From NCBI RefSeq assembly GCF_000023585.1, contig NC_012914.1, positions 2,619,001 through 2,683,000 on the forward strand: a stretch of DNA of 64,000 nt. The letters are read 5' to 3'. Source of the stretch: Paenibacillus sp. JDR-2 (lineage in GTDB: Bacteria; Bacillota; Bacilli; Paenibacillales; Paenibacillaceae). The position numbers and the translations under genes are program-made. Below the pieces are notes generated by a model, which was not told the DNA's origin, searched no databases, and saw only the letters and a list, made by a program, of their open reading frames with translations. Below, piece by piece: positions 1 through 10,083 of this stretch; within the stretch, counting starts at the first letter, position 1, and every line of letters begins with the position of its first letter.

Positions 1-2
1 TT

Positions 3-77
3 TATATGAAAGTTCTTTTTGAAGTGGAGCAATCAATCGTAGAAGAGATGCCACTAGTCCAGATGCAAGGAGAATGA
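3..77 (+). CDS. yqfD: YqfD-family sporulation protein, C-terminal end only
   Basis: The window opens inside a reading frame that ends at 77 with a short acidic tail (residues ending VEQSIVEEMPLVQMQGE). This tail and the position directly before phoH match YqfD (SpoIV-stage sporulation protein) as I remember it from Bacillus and Paenibacillus. Only 24 codons are visible, so function is inferred mainly from the conserved gene order yqfD-phoH-pgpH-ybeY. The stop overlaps the phoH start by 4 bases, which suggests translational coupling. Confidence 0.7.
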   Translation, partial: YMKVLFEVEQSIVEEMPLVQMQGE

Positions 78-1054
78 GGTTGTTGCAGAGTGAAGCAAAA
101 GTAGTCAAAATTCCGCTCCAAAATGCAGTAGAGGGCTTAGCCGTATTTGGTCCCCAAGATAAGTATCTAAAGCTTGTGCAGCAGCAGATGGAGGCAACCC
201 TGTCATCCCGAGATGCGGAAATTGTTATTTCCGGTCCGGCACAAGAGGTGGAATCGCTAGAGCAGTTGTATAACGTGCTGCTTCAGCTTGTCCGCGGCGG
301 TTATACCCCGTCCGAGAGAGATATTACTTATGCGCTTGATCTTGCGCGCAGCATGCAAGCGGAAGAACTGCTCGATTTGCTTAAAGCTGAAATTACGACG
401 ACTTACAGAGGCAAACCGATTCGCGTGAAGACGATCGGTCAGCGACATTACGTGAAGACAATCAAGAAGCAGGATATCGTGTTCGGGATTGGCCCAGCCG
501 GTACCGGCAAAACCTATCTTGCGGTTGTTCTGGCCGTAGCGGCGCTTAAAGAAGGCTCTGTTAAAAAAATAATGTTGACCCGTCCTGCGGTTGAAGCCGG
601 CGAAAATCTGGGCTTCCTGCCTGGCGACCTGCAAGAAAAGGTAGATCCGTACCTGCGCCCGCTCTATGACGCGCTGCATGACGTATTGGGACCTGATCAG
701 ACGACAAAGGCGTTTGAGCGCGGAACCATCGAGATCGCACCGCTAGCTTATATGCGCGGACGCACGCTCGATGATTCGTTTATTATTTTGGACGAAGCGC
801 AAAACACGACCCCGGAGCAAATGAAAATGTTCCTGACAAGGTTAGGCTTTGGCTCGAAAATGGTTATTACAGGCGACGTGACTCAGATTGATTTGCCGCG
901 GGGCAAAAACTCCGGGCTTATCGAAGCGCAGCGCATTTTAAGAGATATTGAGGAAATTGGTTTTATTCATTTTACCGAGCAGGACGTCGTTCGCCATTCC
1001 TTGGTTCAGAAAATAATCGTGGCATACAACTGGGACGCTGAAAACAAAGCATAG
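74..1054 (+). CDS. phoH: PhoH-family ATPase
   Basis: A 326-residue cytosolic protein with a Walker A motif GPAGTGKT at residues 140-147 and a Walker B-like FIILDEAQN at 236-244, the usual pair of PhoH ATPases. Residues 1-110 form the small N-terminal domain of the family. PhoH proteins are thought to act in RNA metabolism and nearly always sit beside ybeY, as here. The ATG at 74 overlaps the yqfD stop; a TTG a few bases on is an alternative start, so the N-terminus is slightly uncertain. The family is clear; the precise substrate is not known. Confidence 0.93.
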   Translation: MRLLQSEAKVVKIPLQNAVEGLAVFGPQDKYLKLVQQQMEATLSSRDAEIVISGPAQEVESLEQLYNVLLQLVRGGYTPSERDITYALDLARSMQAEELLDLLKAEITTTYRGKPIRVKTIGQRHYVKTIKKQDIVFGIGPAGTGKTYLAVVLAVAALKEGSVKKIMLTRPAVEAGENLGFLPGDLQEKVDPYLRPLYDALHDVLGPDQTTKAFERGTIEIAPLAYMRGRTLDDSFIILDEAQNTTPEQMKMFLTRLGFGSKMVITGDVTQIDLPRGKNSGLIEAQRILRDIEEIGFIHFTEQDVVRHSLVQKIIVAYNWDAENKA

Positions 1055-1071
1055 AGAGGAATGTCCGCTCG

Positions 1072-3312
1072 ATGAATCAGACTCAGGCCGGAAAACAAAT
1101 TAACCTTCAACAGACAAAATCGGCTGGCTGGAAGCAGAGCGCAGCTGTGCGTGTCCTGCTCTTATTTTTGTTTGTGCTGCTGTTTTATTTCAGTTTGGCT
1201 CCCCATTTGGTACCGGAAACTTACGATATCCAGGTGGATGCCCCAAGCGACAAGGATATAGCAGCCCCGCATCAAATATTCGACAGCAAGGCTACGCTGG
1301 AAGCGCAGGAACAGGCAGCGAACAAGATTGATTCCATCTATTCCAATGTTGCTCTGCGCAACGAACAGCTGATCGATCAAATTTTTGTCCGGATTGAGCA
1401 GCTGAATCTGGATGATCAGGTGACGGTACAGAACAAGGTTGAAATTTACCGGAATGAGATTCCCGGCAAATATGATGCATTTGTCGATAATTTCGTCAAA
1501 ATGAATATGGGCACTGGCAAGTACAATGATTCGCTGCTCGAAGAGATGTCGAAGGTCATTAAGGAGCAGGTGTATACGATTCCGGAAGAGACGTTCTATA
1601 AGCTTCCGAATCTGACGCTGGACCAGCTGGAAGAGATGCGCTCTGTCGGGCAGGATGTTGTGCGCAAGCTGATGAGCGAGCAGCTCCGAGATGCGGAAAC
1701 GGCGCGCACGAAGGTTGCGGAGCTGGTGAACGCAAGCTCGCTGACCAACCGCTCCAGCCGCGAAATTGTGCAGGAGCTGGCACGATTTACGATTATGCCG
1801 AACCGGTTCCTCGATCAACAGGCGACCGATGAAGCCAAAATTCTCGCGAAGCAGAATACGCCGCAAGTCGTCATCAAAGAAGGCGATCTCATCGTAAAAA
1901 AAGGCGAGATCATCACGTCCGAGATGTATGAACTGCTGAAGGAATCCGAGCTTCTGCAGGACAAGCGCAATTATTGGCCACAGCTTGGACTGCTGCTTAT
2001 GTCCGTCCTGATCGTAGTTGGCCTGTATACATATATACACCAATACGGAAGCAGCGACACGACCAAGCCAAGCTACAGCAATACTCATCTGCTGATGCTC
2101 TGGCTCATTTATCTGATTAATATTATTACGATGCAGGTTATCTCCCTTACGCAGACCGACTCCGCCCCTTATGCCGGTTATTTGGCCCCGGCTGCGTTAG
2201 GCACAATGCTGATTACGCTGCTGCTGGATGTGCATCTGGCGTTGATCAGCTCTGTTTTGTTTGCGCTATGCGGAAGTATTATACTTAATACGCAAACCGG
2301 TCAAATTTTCGACTATCAATACGGGTTTGTTATTATCGTCGTTTCCCTGGCGGCAATATTCTCGATTCACCGGGCAAGCCAACGGTCTACCATCCTGAAG
2401 GCGGGTATTATGGTCAGCTTGTTTGGTTCGCTGGCTGTATTGTCGCTCATGTTCCTGAAGGAGCAGCTGGAGCAGGGGCCACTCGTGTATTCTCTCGCTT
2501 TTGCCTTTGCAAGCGGACTATTAACGGCGATTCTTGTTATCGGGCTTATGCCATTCTTTGAAATTACGTTTGGCATATTGTCCGCGCTGAAGCTCGTAGA
2601 GCTGTCGAATCCGAATCATCCGCTGCTGCGCAAGCTGCTTACGGAGACGCCGGGCACTTACCATCACAGCGTAATGGTAGGCAATCTTGCCGAAGCGGCT
2701 GCCGAAGCTATCGGAGCAGACGGACTTCTTTGCCGCGTAGGTTCTTATTATCACGATATCGGCAAGACGAAACGGCCAAGCTATTTTATCGAGAATCAGA
2801 CGAATATGGAAAACCCGCATGATACCATCGAGCCTAAGCTAAGCAAGTCGATCATCGTTGCCCACGCCCGCGACGGCGTCGATATGCTGAAGGCGCAGAA
2901 CATTCCGAAGCCAATCCGGGATATCGCGGAGCAGCATCATGGCACAACCTCCTTGAAGTTCTTCTACTTCAAAGCGCTGAAACAATCGGAGGAGCAGGGA
3001 CTAACCGTAAATTTCACGGAGGATGACTACCGTTATCCGGGTCCAAAAGCGCAATCGAAGGAAGCGGCGATCGTTGGTCTGGCCGATTGCGTGGAGGCGG
3101 CCGTCCGCAGCCTGCGCAGCCCTACGGTTGAACAGGTAGAAGCGATGATTCAGAAGATTATTAAAAGCCGCGTAGATGACAATCAATATAATGAGTGCGA
3201 TCTGACCATGAAAGAGCTCGACAAGATTGCTCATTCTTTGAAAGAGAGCGTAATTGGCATATTCCACTCGCGGATTGAATACCCGGAAGATGTAAAACCA
3301 AAGGAGCGTTAA
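1072..3312 (+). CDS. pgpH: PgpH-type membrane HD phosphodiesterase (7TM-7TMR-HD family)
   Basis: A 746-residue protein with one membrane segment near residues 27-48, a large extracytoplasmic region to about 300, a run of hydrophobic helices at about 305-500, and a C-terminal HD domain. The metal-binding His-Asp pair is residues 561-562 in YYHDIGK, with further histidines in the following helices (for example EQHHG). This architecture is that of PgpH/YqfF, which hydrolyses the second messenger c-di-AMP. It lies between phoH and ybeY with short gaps (17 and 6 bases), so the three are probably co-transcribed. c-di-AMP specificity is inferred from the family. Confidence 0.93.
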   Translation: MNQTQAGKQINLQQTKSAGWKQSAAVRVLLLFLFVLLFYFSLAPHLVPETYDIQVDAPSDKDIAAPHQIFDSKATLEAQEQAANKIDSIYSNVALRNEQLIDQIFVRIEQLNLDDQVTVQNKVEIYRNEIPGKYDAFVDNFVKMNMGTGKYNDSLLEEMSKVIKEQVYTIPEETFYKLPNLTLDQLEEMRSVGQDVVRKLMSEQLRDAETARTKVAELVNASSLTNRSSREIVQELARFTIMPNRFLDQQATDEAKILAKQNTPQVVIKEGDLIVKKGEIITSEMYELLKESELLQDKRNYWPQLGLLLMSVLIVVGLYTYIHQYGSSDTTKPSYSNTHLLMLWLIYLINIITMQVISLTQTDSAPYAGYLAPAALGTMLITLLLDVHLALISSVLFALCGSIILNTQTGQIFDYQYGFVIIVVSLAAIFSIHRASQRSTILKAGIMVSLFGSLAVLSLMFLKEQLEQGPLVYSLAFAFASGLLTAILVIGLMPFFEITFGILSALKLVELSNPNHPLLRKLLTETPGTYHHSVMVGNLAEAAAEAIGADGLLCRVGSYYHDIGKTKRPSYFIENQTNMENPHDTIEPKLSKSIIVAHARDGVDMLKAQNIPKPIRDIAEQHHGTTSLKFFYFKALKQSEEQGLTVNFTEDDYRYPGPKAQSKEAAIVGLADCVEAAVRSLRSPTVEQVEAMIQKIIKSRVDDNQYNECDLTMKELDKIAHSLKESVIGIFHSRIEYPEDVKPKER

Positions 3313-3318
3313 CTTAGC

Positions 3319-3816
3319 ATGAGCTTGCAATTAGACTGGAGCAATGAACAAGAAAAAATGGAGATTCCCGATCAATGGGTCGAGAGGCTGGAGCAGCTTC
3401 TGCAGATTGCCGGAGAGATGGAAGGACTCACGGACGGCGAAGTGACTTTGACCTTTACCGACAATGAGCAGATTCACCAGCTTAACCGCGAATACCGTAA
3501 TATCGACCGCCCTACGGATGTCTTGTCGTTCGCCATGCAGGATGAAGGGACGGAAGAGCTCGATATTATTTTCGAGGTGGAGAGTGAGGATGAGATTGAT
3601 CCGATCTCCGGCATGCTTGGCGATATCGTGATCTCGGTTGAGAAAGCGCAGGAGCAAAGCGAGGATTACGGTCATTCCCTGGAGCGTGAGATTGGCTTCT
3701 TGTTCGTACACGGCTTCCTTCATTTGCTCGGTTATGACCATATGGACGACGCGGGCGAAGCCGAAATGACGGCTAAACAGGAAGCCGTTCTGCAGAAGGC
3801 GGGTCTGTCGCGTTAA
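3319..3816 (+). CDS. ybeY: Endoribonuclease YbeY, rRNA maturation factor
   Basis: A 165-residue protein, the normal length for YbeY. The zinc-binding signature HGFLHLLGYDH is at residues 131-141, with H131, H135 and H141 as the expected ligands. YbeY is a metal-dependent RNase involved in 16S rRNA 3' end processing and ribosome quality control. The start ATG lies 6 bases after the pgpH stop, and the stop overlaps the next start by one base (TAATG), so it is part of a tight operon. Confidence 0.96.
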   Translation: MSLQLDWSNEQEKMEIPDQWVERLEQLLQIAGEMEGLTDGEVTLTFTDNEQIHQLNREYRNIDRPTDVLSFAMQDEGTEELDIIFEVESEDEIDPISGMLGDIVISVEKAQEQSEDYGHSLEREIGFLFVHGFLHLLGYDHMDDAGEAEMTAKQEAVLQKAGLSR

Positions 3817-4178
3817 TGCTGAAGTTCATCCGCAGCCTGTCATTTGCTTGTTCAGGAATTATCTTGGCTGTCCGGTCTCAGCGTCATATGAAGATTCATG
3901 CAGCGGCAGTCGTTATCGTGTGTCTGTTAGGGGCGTTCCTGTCCCTGACTCGACTGGAATGGGCGGTACTGCTGTTAACCATGTCGTTTGTGTTTACGCT
4001 GGAGATGGTTAACACGGCGATCGAAAAAACCGTAGATCTGGCTAGTCCCGGCATTCACCCGCTTGCGAAAGCGGCAAAGGATATTGCTGCCGGTGCTGTG
4101 CTGATCGCGGCATGTTGCGCGATTATTATTGGGCTGCTCATTCTTGGGCCGCCCTTATGGCATTTTATAATGGATTAA
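3816..4178 (+). CDS. dgkA: Diacylglycerol/undecaprenol kinase family membrane protein
   Basis: A 120-residue integral membrane protein with about three hydrophobic helices and the DgkA signature EMVNTAIEKTVD. The Gram-positive members of this family, including B. subtilis DgkA in the same gene neighbourhood, mainly phosphorylate undecaprenol, recycling the lipid carrier for cell wall synthesis; this substrate is inferred from the family. The start overlaps the ybeY stop by one base. Confidence 0.92.
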   Translation: MLKFIRSLSFACSGIILAVRSQRHMKIHAAAVVIVCLLGAFLSLTRLEWAVLLLTMSFVFTLEMVNTAIEKTVDLASPGIHPLAKAAKDIAAGAVLIAACCAIIIGLLILGPPLWHFIMD

Positions 4179-4202
4179 TACGAAGAATAGGAGTTGAGGC
4201 TC

Positions 4203-4634
4203 ATGGCATTCGAAGGATTATCGGAGCAATATTCGAACCTGCTTGAAGCAGCGAAGGAGGCCATGTCGCGGGCATACGTGCCTTACTCCAATTTTCGTGT
4301 AGGCGCCGCGCTGCTGGATGAAAGCGGCCATGTCCACTCCGGCTGCAACGTGGAGAATGCCGCATACAGCCCTTGCAATTGCGCCGAGAGAACGGCGTTG
4401 TTCCGCGCAATCGCCGATGGCAAGCGGCCGGGAGAATTTCAGGCAATTGCCGTAATGGGGGATACAGACGGACCAATCACCCCATGCGGAGTATGCCGCC
4501 AGGTACTGGTGGAGCTGTGCGAGCCGGATATGCCGGTTGTTATGGGCAATCTTCGCGGCGATTGGAACATTATGACGGTTAGTGAGCTGCTGCCGGGTGC
4601 ATTTACACCGGCTTCATTAGAGAAAGGAAGTTAA
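4203..4634 (+). CDS. cdd: Cytidine deaminase
   Basis: A 143-residue homotetrameric-type cytidine deaminase that converts cytidine and deoxycytidine to uridines in pyrimidine salvage. The catalytic CAE motif is at residues 60-62 (C60 zinc ligand, E62 proton shuttle) and PCGVC at 94-98 gives the other two zinc ligands, C95 and C98. The ATG at 4203 is chosen because AGGAG at 4189-4193 sits 9 bases before it; an upstream in-frame TTG at 4194 would have no usable spacing. The order dgkA-cdd-era is conserved in Bacillales. Confidence 0.96.
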   Translation: MAFEGLSEQYSNLLEAAKEAMSRAYVPYSNFRVGAALLDESGHVHSGCNVENAAYSPCNCAERTALFRAIADGKRPGEFQAIAVMGDTDGPITPCGVCRQVLVELCEPDMPVVMGNLRGDWNIMTVSELLPGAFTPASLEKGS

Positions 4635-4642
4635 CAATTAAC

Positions 4643-5542
4643 ATGACTCAAACGAAATTCCGTTCCGGATTCGTGGCGATTATCGGTCGTCCGAATGTCG
4701 GCAAATCTACACTTATGAATCATTTAATCGGGCAAAAAATTGCCATTATGTCGGATAAGCCTCAGACGACCCGGAATAAAATCCATGGCGTATACACGAC
4801 GGATACATCGCAGATCGTATTCCTCGATACGCCCGGTATTCATAAACCGCAGTCTAAGCTTGGCGACTATATGATGAAAACGGCTGAAGGCGCTCTAAAA
4901 GAGGTTGAAGCCGTACTCTTCCTGATTGACGTTGCTGATGGATTAGGCGGCGGCGACCGCTTTATTATCGAACAGCTGAAAAAAGTGGACACTCCTGTGT
5001 TTCTCGTCATGAACAAGATCGACAAGGTTCAGCCTGAGCAGCTTCTGTCGACAATTACGCAATACAAAGATCTGTATCCGTTTGCTGAGATTGTGCCGAT
5101 TTCGGCGCTTCAAGGCAACAACGTCGAAACGCTGCTTGCGCAGCTCCAGAAATATTTGCCGGAAGGACCGCAATATTACCCGGCCGACCAGGTTACGGAT
5201 CATCCCGAGCAATTTGTCGTTTCAGAGCTTATCCGCGAGAAGATTCTGCATATGACCCGAGAAGAGATTCCGCATTCGATTGCTGTCGGCATTGAAGATA
5301 TGAAGGTGCAGGAGAATGGCGTAGTATACATCGGTGCGGTTATTTTCGTGGAGCGGGATTCGCAAAAGGGTATTATTATCGGCAAGAAGGGGGCTTTGCT
5401 GAAGGAAGTAGGCAAGCAGGCCCGTCGCGATATTGAAGCGCTGCTTGGATCGCGCACTTTCCTGGAGCTTTGGGTCAAAGTGAAGAAGGATTGGCGCAAT
5501 CAGGAGCGAGTATTGAAGGACTTCGGCTTCCGGCATGATTAA
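4643..5542 (+). CDS. era: GTPase Era
   Basis: A 299-residue Era GTPase with G1 GRPNVGKST at residues 15-23, G3 DTPG near 63, G4 NKID, and a C-terminal KH domain containing the [19 protein letters not shown] nucleic acid binding helix. Era binds the 3' end of 16S rRNA and assists 30S assembly. It follows cdd by 8 bases. Length and domain order are normal for the family. Confidence 0.97.
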   Translation: MTQTKFRSGFVAIIGRPNVGKSTLMNHLIGQKIAIMSDKPQTTRNKIHGVYTTDTSQIVFLDTPGIHKPQSKLGDYMMKTAEGALKEVEAVLFLIDVADGLGGGDRFIIEQLKKVDTPVFLVMNKIDKVQPEQLLSTITQYKDLYPFAEIVPISALQGNNVETLLAQLQKYLPEGPQYYPADQVTDHPEQFVVSELIREKILHMTREEIPHSIAVGIEDMKVQENGVVYIGAVIFVERDSQKGIIIGKKGALLKEVGKQARRDIEALLGSRTFLELWVKVKKDWRNQERVLKDFGFRHD

Positions 5543-5643
5543 GCCGCATTTGACGAATTTTGTTAAGGATAGCATTCGGCAAAATACCGTATCCTAATTA
5601 CCGTCTGGGGCTTCATTTCCATGGCGGAAAGGGATGAATACGA

Positions 5644-5805
5644 ATGCGAAATTTTTCGTGGAAGTATTTTACATTGACCGGTGATGTGGAGTCATACATG
5701 CTCTACAAGGAAATGGATCAACTTGGTCCAGAGAATCATCCTCAACATTTGCCGGGAGACAATGAGGAGCTTGCTGCTGAGTTCGAGGATTTGTCTGCCC
5801 TTTAA
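5644..5805 (+). CDS. yqzL: YqzL-family small protein
   Basis: A 53-residue protein beginning MRNFSWKYFTLTGDVESY. This N-terminus and the position between era and recO match the YqzL family of Bacillales, whose role is unknown to me. An AAAGGG ribosome binding site lies about 10 bases upstream of the ATG. The C-terminal half is acidic (EELAAEFEDL). The preceding 100 bases contain only a weak bulged hairpin around 5569-5596. Confidence 0.85.
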   Translation: MRNFSWKYFTLTGDVESYMLYKEMDQLGPENHPQHLPGDNEELAAEFEDLSAL

Positions 5806-5854
5806 TTGGTTACCCTGCAGGCTGCCTTGAATTAAGCATGGGGGAGAAGGTAGT

Positions 5855-6604
5855 ATGCTATATCGTGTGGAGGGCATTGTCATCCGCAGCATGGACTATG
5901 GGGAAGGCAATAAAATAATTACGCTGCTGACGAAAACAAACGGAAAGCTTGGCGTAATGGTGCGCGGCGCGAAGAAGGTGAAGAGCAGACATGCTTCTCT
6001 CGCGCAGCCATTTACATACGGTGAGTTCGTATTTTTTCGGAATAAAGGTTTAGGCACGCTTAATGCTGGTGAGATTCTCGAATCTCACCATCTTTTACGT
6101 GAACAGCTCGATTTGGCGGCATACGCCTCTTATTTAGCAGAGCTAACGGACAAGATGCTCCAGGAAGACGAATCCGGTGCCATGTTGTTTGAGCAGCTTA
6201 AGGCAGGGCTTGCTGCAATGGAGGAAGGAAAAGATCCGCAAATCGTCTCGCATTTGTTCGAGATGCGTATATTAGAGGCTGCGGGTTATGCTCCGGAGCT
6301 GGAGATCTGCGTCAATTGCAGCAGTGAGCAGGGACCGTTCAGGTTAAATCCGCACGCTGGCGGCGTATTGTGTACGAGATGCGCACGAAACGATGCGCAG
6401 GCGATCCCGATGGGGGAAGGGGCTTATAAGCTTCTGCGGCTGTTCAGCCGTATGGACTTGAGGCGACTTGGAGCTATCCAAGTGAAGCCGGAGACCAAGA
6501 AGGAGCTCAAGAAGCTGATGAGGGAGCTGATGGATGCCCATATCGGCATTCCGCTGAAATCCAGAACTTTTCTTGATCAAATGGACAAATATTCCTTCGA
6601 ATAA
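5855..6604 (+). CDS. recO: DNA repair protein RecO
   Basis: A 249-residue RecO with an N-terminal OB-fold (MLYRVEGIVIRSMDYGEGNK) and a C-terminal zinc-binding segment in which CVNC and CTRC supply four cysteines. RecO loads RecA on SSB-coated single-stranded DNA with RecR in the RecFOR pathway. A GGGGGAGAAGG ribosome binding site precedes the ATG. The order era-yqzL-recO-glyQS is conserved in Firmicutes. Confidence 0.96.
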   Translation: MLYRVEGIVIRSMDYGEGNKIITLLTKTNGKLGVMVRGAKKVKSRHASLAQPFTYGEFVFFRNKGLGTLNAGEILESHHLLREQLDLAAYASYLAELTDKMLQEDESGAMLFEQLKAGLAAMEEGKDPQIVSHLFEMRILEAAGYAPELEICVNCSSEQGPFRLNPHAGGVLCTRCARNDAQAIPMGEGAYKLLRLFSRMDLRRLGAIQVKPETKKELKKLMRELMDAHIGIPLKSRTFLDQMDKYSFE

Positions 6605-6739
6605 ATCGCGTGATCGGTCCACAGACTAGGCACGCCAATGCTAGCTCGATTTGCCTCCATGAAGGATCTGACGGGTCATCCCCTAAAGGCGGATTCGAAT
6701 GTAAAAGAAGTGCCTGGGCATTAGTACCTAATAACTGGT

Positions 6740-6768
6740 TTGACAACCGCATTAAAAATGTTTAATAT
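6740..6768 (+). promoter_or_regulatory. Sigma-A-type promoter of the glyQS T-box transcript
   Basis: TTGACA at 6740-6745 and TAATAT at 6763-6768 are separated by exactly 17 bases. It lies just upstream of the T-box leader. The stretch 6605-6739 after recO holds no gene that I can see. Confidence 0.85.
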
Positions 6769-6775
6769 ATTTGAA

Positions 6776-7014
6776 TATGAATATGGACAGTGATGGAGAA
6801 AGTAGCAGTTGATGCCTTGAGCAAGCGATCCGGGGACAGTGGAAGCCCGGGCAGGCTAAACATGCGAAAAGGCACTCCGGAGTCAGTTAACGAAAAGAGG
6901 ATTTTCGCACGCTGCTGGAATGAGCAGCGACAAGCGGAAGTCAAGTAGGGTGGAACCGCGGGAGTCAGCTCTCGTCCCTACGTCTGGCAGCAGGCGTAGA
7001 GACGGGAGCTTTTT
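6776..7014 (+). promoter_or_regulatory. T-box leader, glycine specific, controlling glyQS
   Basis: The T-box sequence AGGGTGGAACCGCG is at 6947-6960 and would base-pair with the acceptor end of uncharged tRNA. The stem I region includes GAAAAGGCACTCCGGAG; by comparison with known leaders the specifier codon is GGC at 6871-6873, reading glycine. A terminator with arms 6967-6982 and 6995-7010 followed by TTTT completes the switch. The leader should let transcription into glyQS proceed when uncharged tRNA-Gly accumulates. Exact 5' end is inferred from the promoter. Confidence 0.93.
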
Positions 7015-7062
7015 GTGTCCCCGCCTCCGCCATACTAATTGATAAAGGAGCGGAAAAAGGTC

Positions 7063-7950
7063 ATGAATTTTCAAAACATGATATTAACTCTGCAGCAGTT
7101 CTGGGCAGAGCAAAACTGTATTCTCGTACAGCCGTACGATACCGAGAAGGGTGCGGGAACGATGAACCCGATGACCTTCCTCCGCACGATTGGCCCAGAG
7201 CCATGGAACGTAGCTTACGTTGAGCCTTCCCGCCGTCCTGCCGACGGCCGTTACGGCGAGAACCCGAACCGGTTGTACCAGCATCATCAATTCCAGGTTA
7301 TCCTGAAGCCGTCTCCGGACAACATCCAGGAGCTGTATCTGGAAAGCTTGAAACGTCTTGGAATCGATCCAAGGCATCACGATATCCGCTTTGTTGAAGA
7401 CAACTGGGAGTCCCCAACCCTTGGCGCATGGGGCCTTGGCTGGGAAGTATGGCTGAACGGCATGGAAATTACCCAATTTACGTATTTCCAGCAAGTCGGC
7501 GGCATCGATGCCAACCCGGTTGCGGTCGAAATTACGTACGGCATGGAGCGTCTGGCTTCGTACATTCAGGAAAAAGAGAATGTGTTTGATCTTGAATGGG
7601 TGGACGGAGTAACTTACGGTGACGTCTTCCTGCAGCCGGAATTCGAGCATTCGAAATATACGTTTGAAACTTCCGATTCCGCGATGTTGTTCCAGCTGTT
7701 CAACATGTATGAGGAAGAAGCGAAAAAAACGATGGAGCATAACCTCGTATTCCCGGCTTACGATTACGTGCTGAAATGCTCCCATACGTTTAACCTGCTG
7801 GACGCACGCGGCGCGATCAGCGTAACGGAACGTACGGGCTACATTATGCGTGTCCGTAATCTGGCGCGGGCTTGCGCAGCGACTTATCTGGAGGAGCGGG
7901 AACGTCTCGGCTTCCCTCTGCTGAAGAAAGGAGTGGAGAACAATGGCTAA
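7063..7950 (+). CDS. glyQ: Glycyl-tRNA synthetase alpha subunit
   Basis: A 295-residue alpha chain of the bacterial alpha2-beta2 glycyl-tRNA synthetase, the catalytic subunit that forms Gly-AMP. The N-terminus [19 protein letters not shown] is typical. The ATG at 7063 is preferred over an in-frame TTG at 7039 because the protein family begins here and AAAGGAG at 7044-7050 lies upstream. It is controlled by the T-box just upstream and overlaps glyS by 8 bases. Confidence 0.96.
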   Translation: MNFQNMILTLQQFWAEQNCILVQPYDTEKGAGTMNPMTFLRTIGPEPWNVAYVEPSRRPADGRYGENPNRLYQHHQFQVILKPSPDNIQELYLESLKRLGIDPRHHDIRFVEDNWESPTLGAWGLGWEVWLNGMEITQFTYFQQVGGIDANPVAVEITYGMERLASYIQEKENVFDLEWVDGVTYGDVFLQPEFEHSKYTFETSDSAMLFQLFNMYEEEAKKTMEHNLVFPAYDYVLKCSHTFNLLDARGAISVTERTGYIMRVRNLARACAATYLEERERLGFPLLKKGVENNG

Positions 7951-10024
7951 GGATTTATTGCTGGAGATTGGACTTGAGGAAGTACCGGCGCGTTTTGTGC
8001 GCGGCGCTATGAACCAATTGAAGGAGAAGGCGGTCAAATGGTTCGACGATTCGCGTATTCCTTATGATTCGGTAGAAGTGTTTGCGACGCCACGGCGTCT
8101 GGCCCTGTATGTAAAAGGCGTAGCCGAGAAACAGGAAGACGTAAGCGAACAGGTTAAAGGTCCTTCGCGTAAAATCGCCCTTGATGATCAGGGCAACTGG
8201 AGCAAAGCGGCGCTTGGTTTCGCGCGCAGCCAAGGCGTTGATCCGGAGCAGTTCTTTTTCCAGGAGCTTGCCGGCGTTGAATACGTGTATGCGAACAAAA
8301 GCAGCGTAGGCACGGAAACAGCGTCCGTATTGCCGGAAGGGCTGACAAACCTGATCACATCGATGTCCTTCCCGAAAAACATGCGCTGGGGCAGTTATGA
8401 ACTGAAGTTCGTGCGTCCTATCAAATGGATTATCGCTTTGTTTGGCCAAGAGATTATTCCTATTGAAATAACGAACGTGAAGAGCGGCAATGTATCCCGC
8501 GGCCATCGCTTCCTTGGCGAAGAGACGGTTGTGGCATCTCCTGCGGATTATAAAGAGCGTCTTCGCCAGCAGCATGTCATTGTTGACGTTGAAGAACGAG
8601 AGCAGCTGATCGTGGCTCAAATCCAGGAGCTTGCCAAAGAGAAGAACTGGGAAATTGCGATTAAAGAAGATTTGCTCGAAGAGGTCTTATTCCTGGTCGA
8701 GTATCCGAACGTATTATATGGAACATTTGATCCTGCATTCCTCAATATCCCGCAAGAGGTTCTTATTACGTCGATGCGCGAGCATCAGCGCTACTTCCCG
8801 GTATTAAACGCGGAAGGTCAGCTGCAGCCGTTCTTCGTAACGGTGCGTAACGGCGACCGGACTTCGATCGAGAATGTTGCGAAAGGTAACGAAAAGGTTC
8901 TTCGCGCCCGTCTTTCCGACGCGAAATTCTTCTACGAGGAAGATCAGAAGCTTGCGATTAACGATGCGCTTGCGAAACTTGAAAATATCGTTTACCACGA
9001 AGAGCTGGGAACGGTAGCGGACAAGGTTAGAAGAATCCGCGCAACAACCGATCTGATTGCTTCAAGGCTGGGTGCCGATACAGACACTGCTGCGGCAGCA
9101 AGCCGCGCGGCTGATATTTGCAAATTCGACCTGGTTACTCAAATGGTATACGAATTCCCTGAACTGCAAGGCATTATGGGCGAAGATTATGCCCGCAAAG
9201 CAGGAGAAAGCGAAGCGGTAGCGAAAGCGATCAATGAACATTATCAGCCTCGCTTTGCAGGCGACCGTGCACCGGCATCCCTAGAAGGCGCAATTGTGAG
9301 CCTTGCCGACAAAATGGACACCATCGCGGGTTGTTTCTCGATCGGCATCATTCCGACAGGTTCGCAGGATCCCTATGCTCTGCGCCGTCAGGCATCGGGT
9401 ATCGTTCAGATCATACTGGCTCAAGGCCTTGACCTGAAGCTCACCGATCTGTTTGAAGCAGCTCTCGAAGTCCATGAAGCGCGCGGAATGAAACGCGGCG
9501 CGGACGAGATCCGTAAAGATTTGAACGACTTCTTTGCTCTTCGCGTGAAGAATGTTCTGTCGGAGCAAGCTAACCGTTATGACGTCGTTGATGCGGTTAT
9601 GGCAACCGGCTTTAATGATTTGCGCATTACCGTTGAGCGCGCCGCGCTGATTAACGATCTGTCTTCCGGCAGCGAACGCAGCGAGTTCAAGCTGACGATT
9701 GATGCCTTTAACCGGGTATGCAACCTGGCCTCCAAAGCGGAGTCGCGTACAGTGGATTCGGCACTGTTCGAAGAAGCGGCAGAAGGTGCTCTTTACGAGC
9801 AATGGCAAAAAGCCCATCCAGCGGTTGCAGCAGCTATCGCCGAGGGAGATATTGCTTCTGCGCTTGCTAACCTGTCTTCGCTTAAGCAAGCGATTAACGC
9901 ATATTTCGATTCGGTTATGGTTATGGCCAAGGATGACGCTGTGCGCAGCAACCGTCTGGCAACTCTTTCGCTTATCGCGGACGACATTACTGCTATTGCC
10001 GACTTCTCTAAGCTGGTCTGGTAA
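7943..10024 (+). CDS. glyS: Glycyl-tRNA synthetase beta subunit
   Basis: A 693-residue beta chain, beginning [18 protein letters not shown], the classic GlyS start. It recognises tRNA-Gly and completes the heterotetramer with GlyQ. It includes the HD-like middle region and the C-terminal anticodon-binding (DALR-like) region typical of the family. The 8-base overlap with glyQ indicates coupled translation. Length is normal. Confidence 0.97.
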   Translation: MAKDLLLEIGLEEVPARFVRGAMNQLKEKAVKWFDDSRIPYDSVEVFATPRRLALYVKGVAEKQEDVSEQVKGPSRKIALDDQGNWSKAALGFARSQGVDPEQFFFQELAGVEYVYANKSSVGTETASVLPEGLTNLITSMSFPKNMRWGSYELKFVRPIKWIIALFGQEIIPIEITNVKSGNVSRGHRFLGEETVVASPADYKERLRQQHVIVDVEEREQLIVAQIQELAKEKNWEIAIKEDLLEEVLFLVEYPNVLYGTFDPAFLNIPQEVLITSMREHQRYFPVLNAEGQLQPFFVTVRNGDRTSIENVAKGNEKVLRARLSDAKFFYEEDQKLAINDALAKLENIVYHEELGTVADKVRRIRATTDLIASRLGADTDTAAAASRAADICKFDLVTQMVYEFPELQGIMGEDYARKAGESEAVAKAINEHYQPRFAGDRAPASLEGAIVSLADKMDTIAGCFSIGIIPTGSQDPYALRRQASGIVQIILAQGLDLKLTDLFEAALEVHEARGMKRGADEIRKDLNDFFALRVKNVLSEQANRYDVVDAVMATGFNDLRITVERAALINDLSSGSERSEFKLTIDAFNRVCNLASKAESRTVDSALFEEAAEGALYEQWQKAHPAVAAAIAEGDIASALANLSSLKQAINAYFDSVMVMAKDDAVRSNRLATLSLIADDITAIADFSKLVW

Positions 10025-10083
10025 TACAGGTTGCACTCGTCAATGTATCATTGTCGTCAATCCATAGAGAAGGGATGATGATT

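Noticed and set aside
1162..2088. 308-codon open frame on the minus strand
   Set aside because: Antisense to pgpH; no ribosome binding site and no recognisable domain.
7084..8037. 317-codon open frame on the minus strand
   Set aside because: Antisense to glyQ and the start of glyS.
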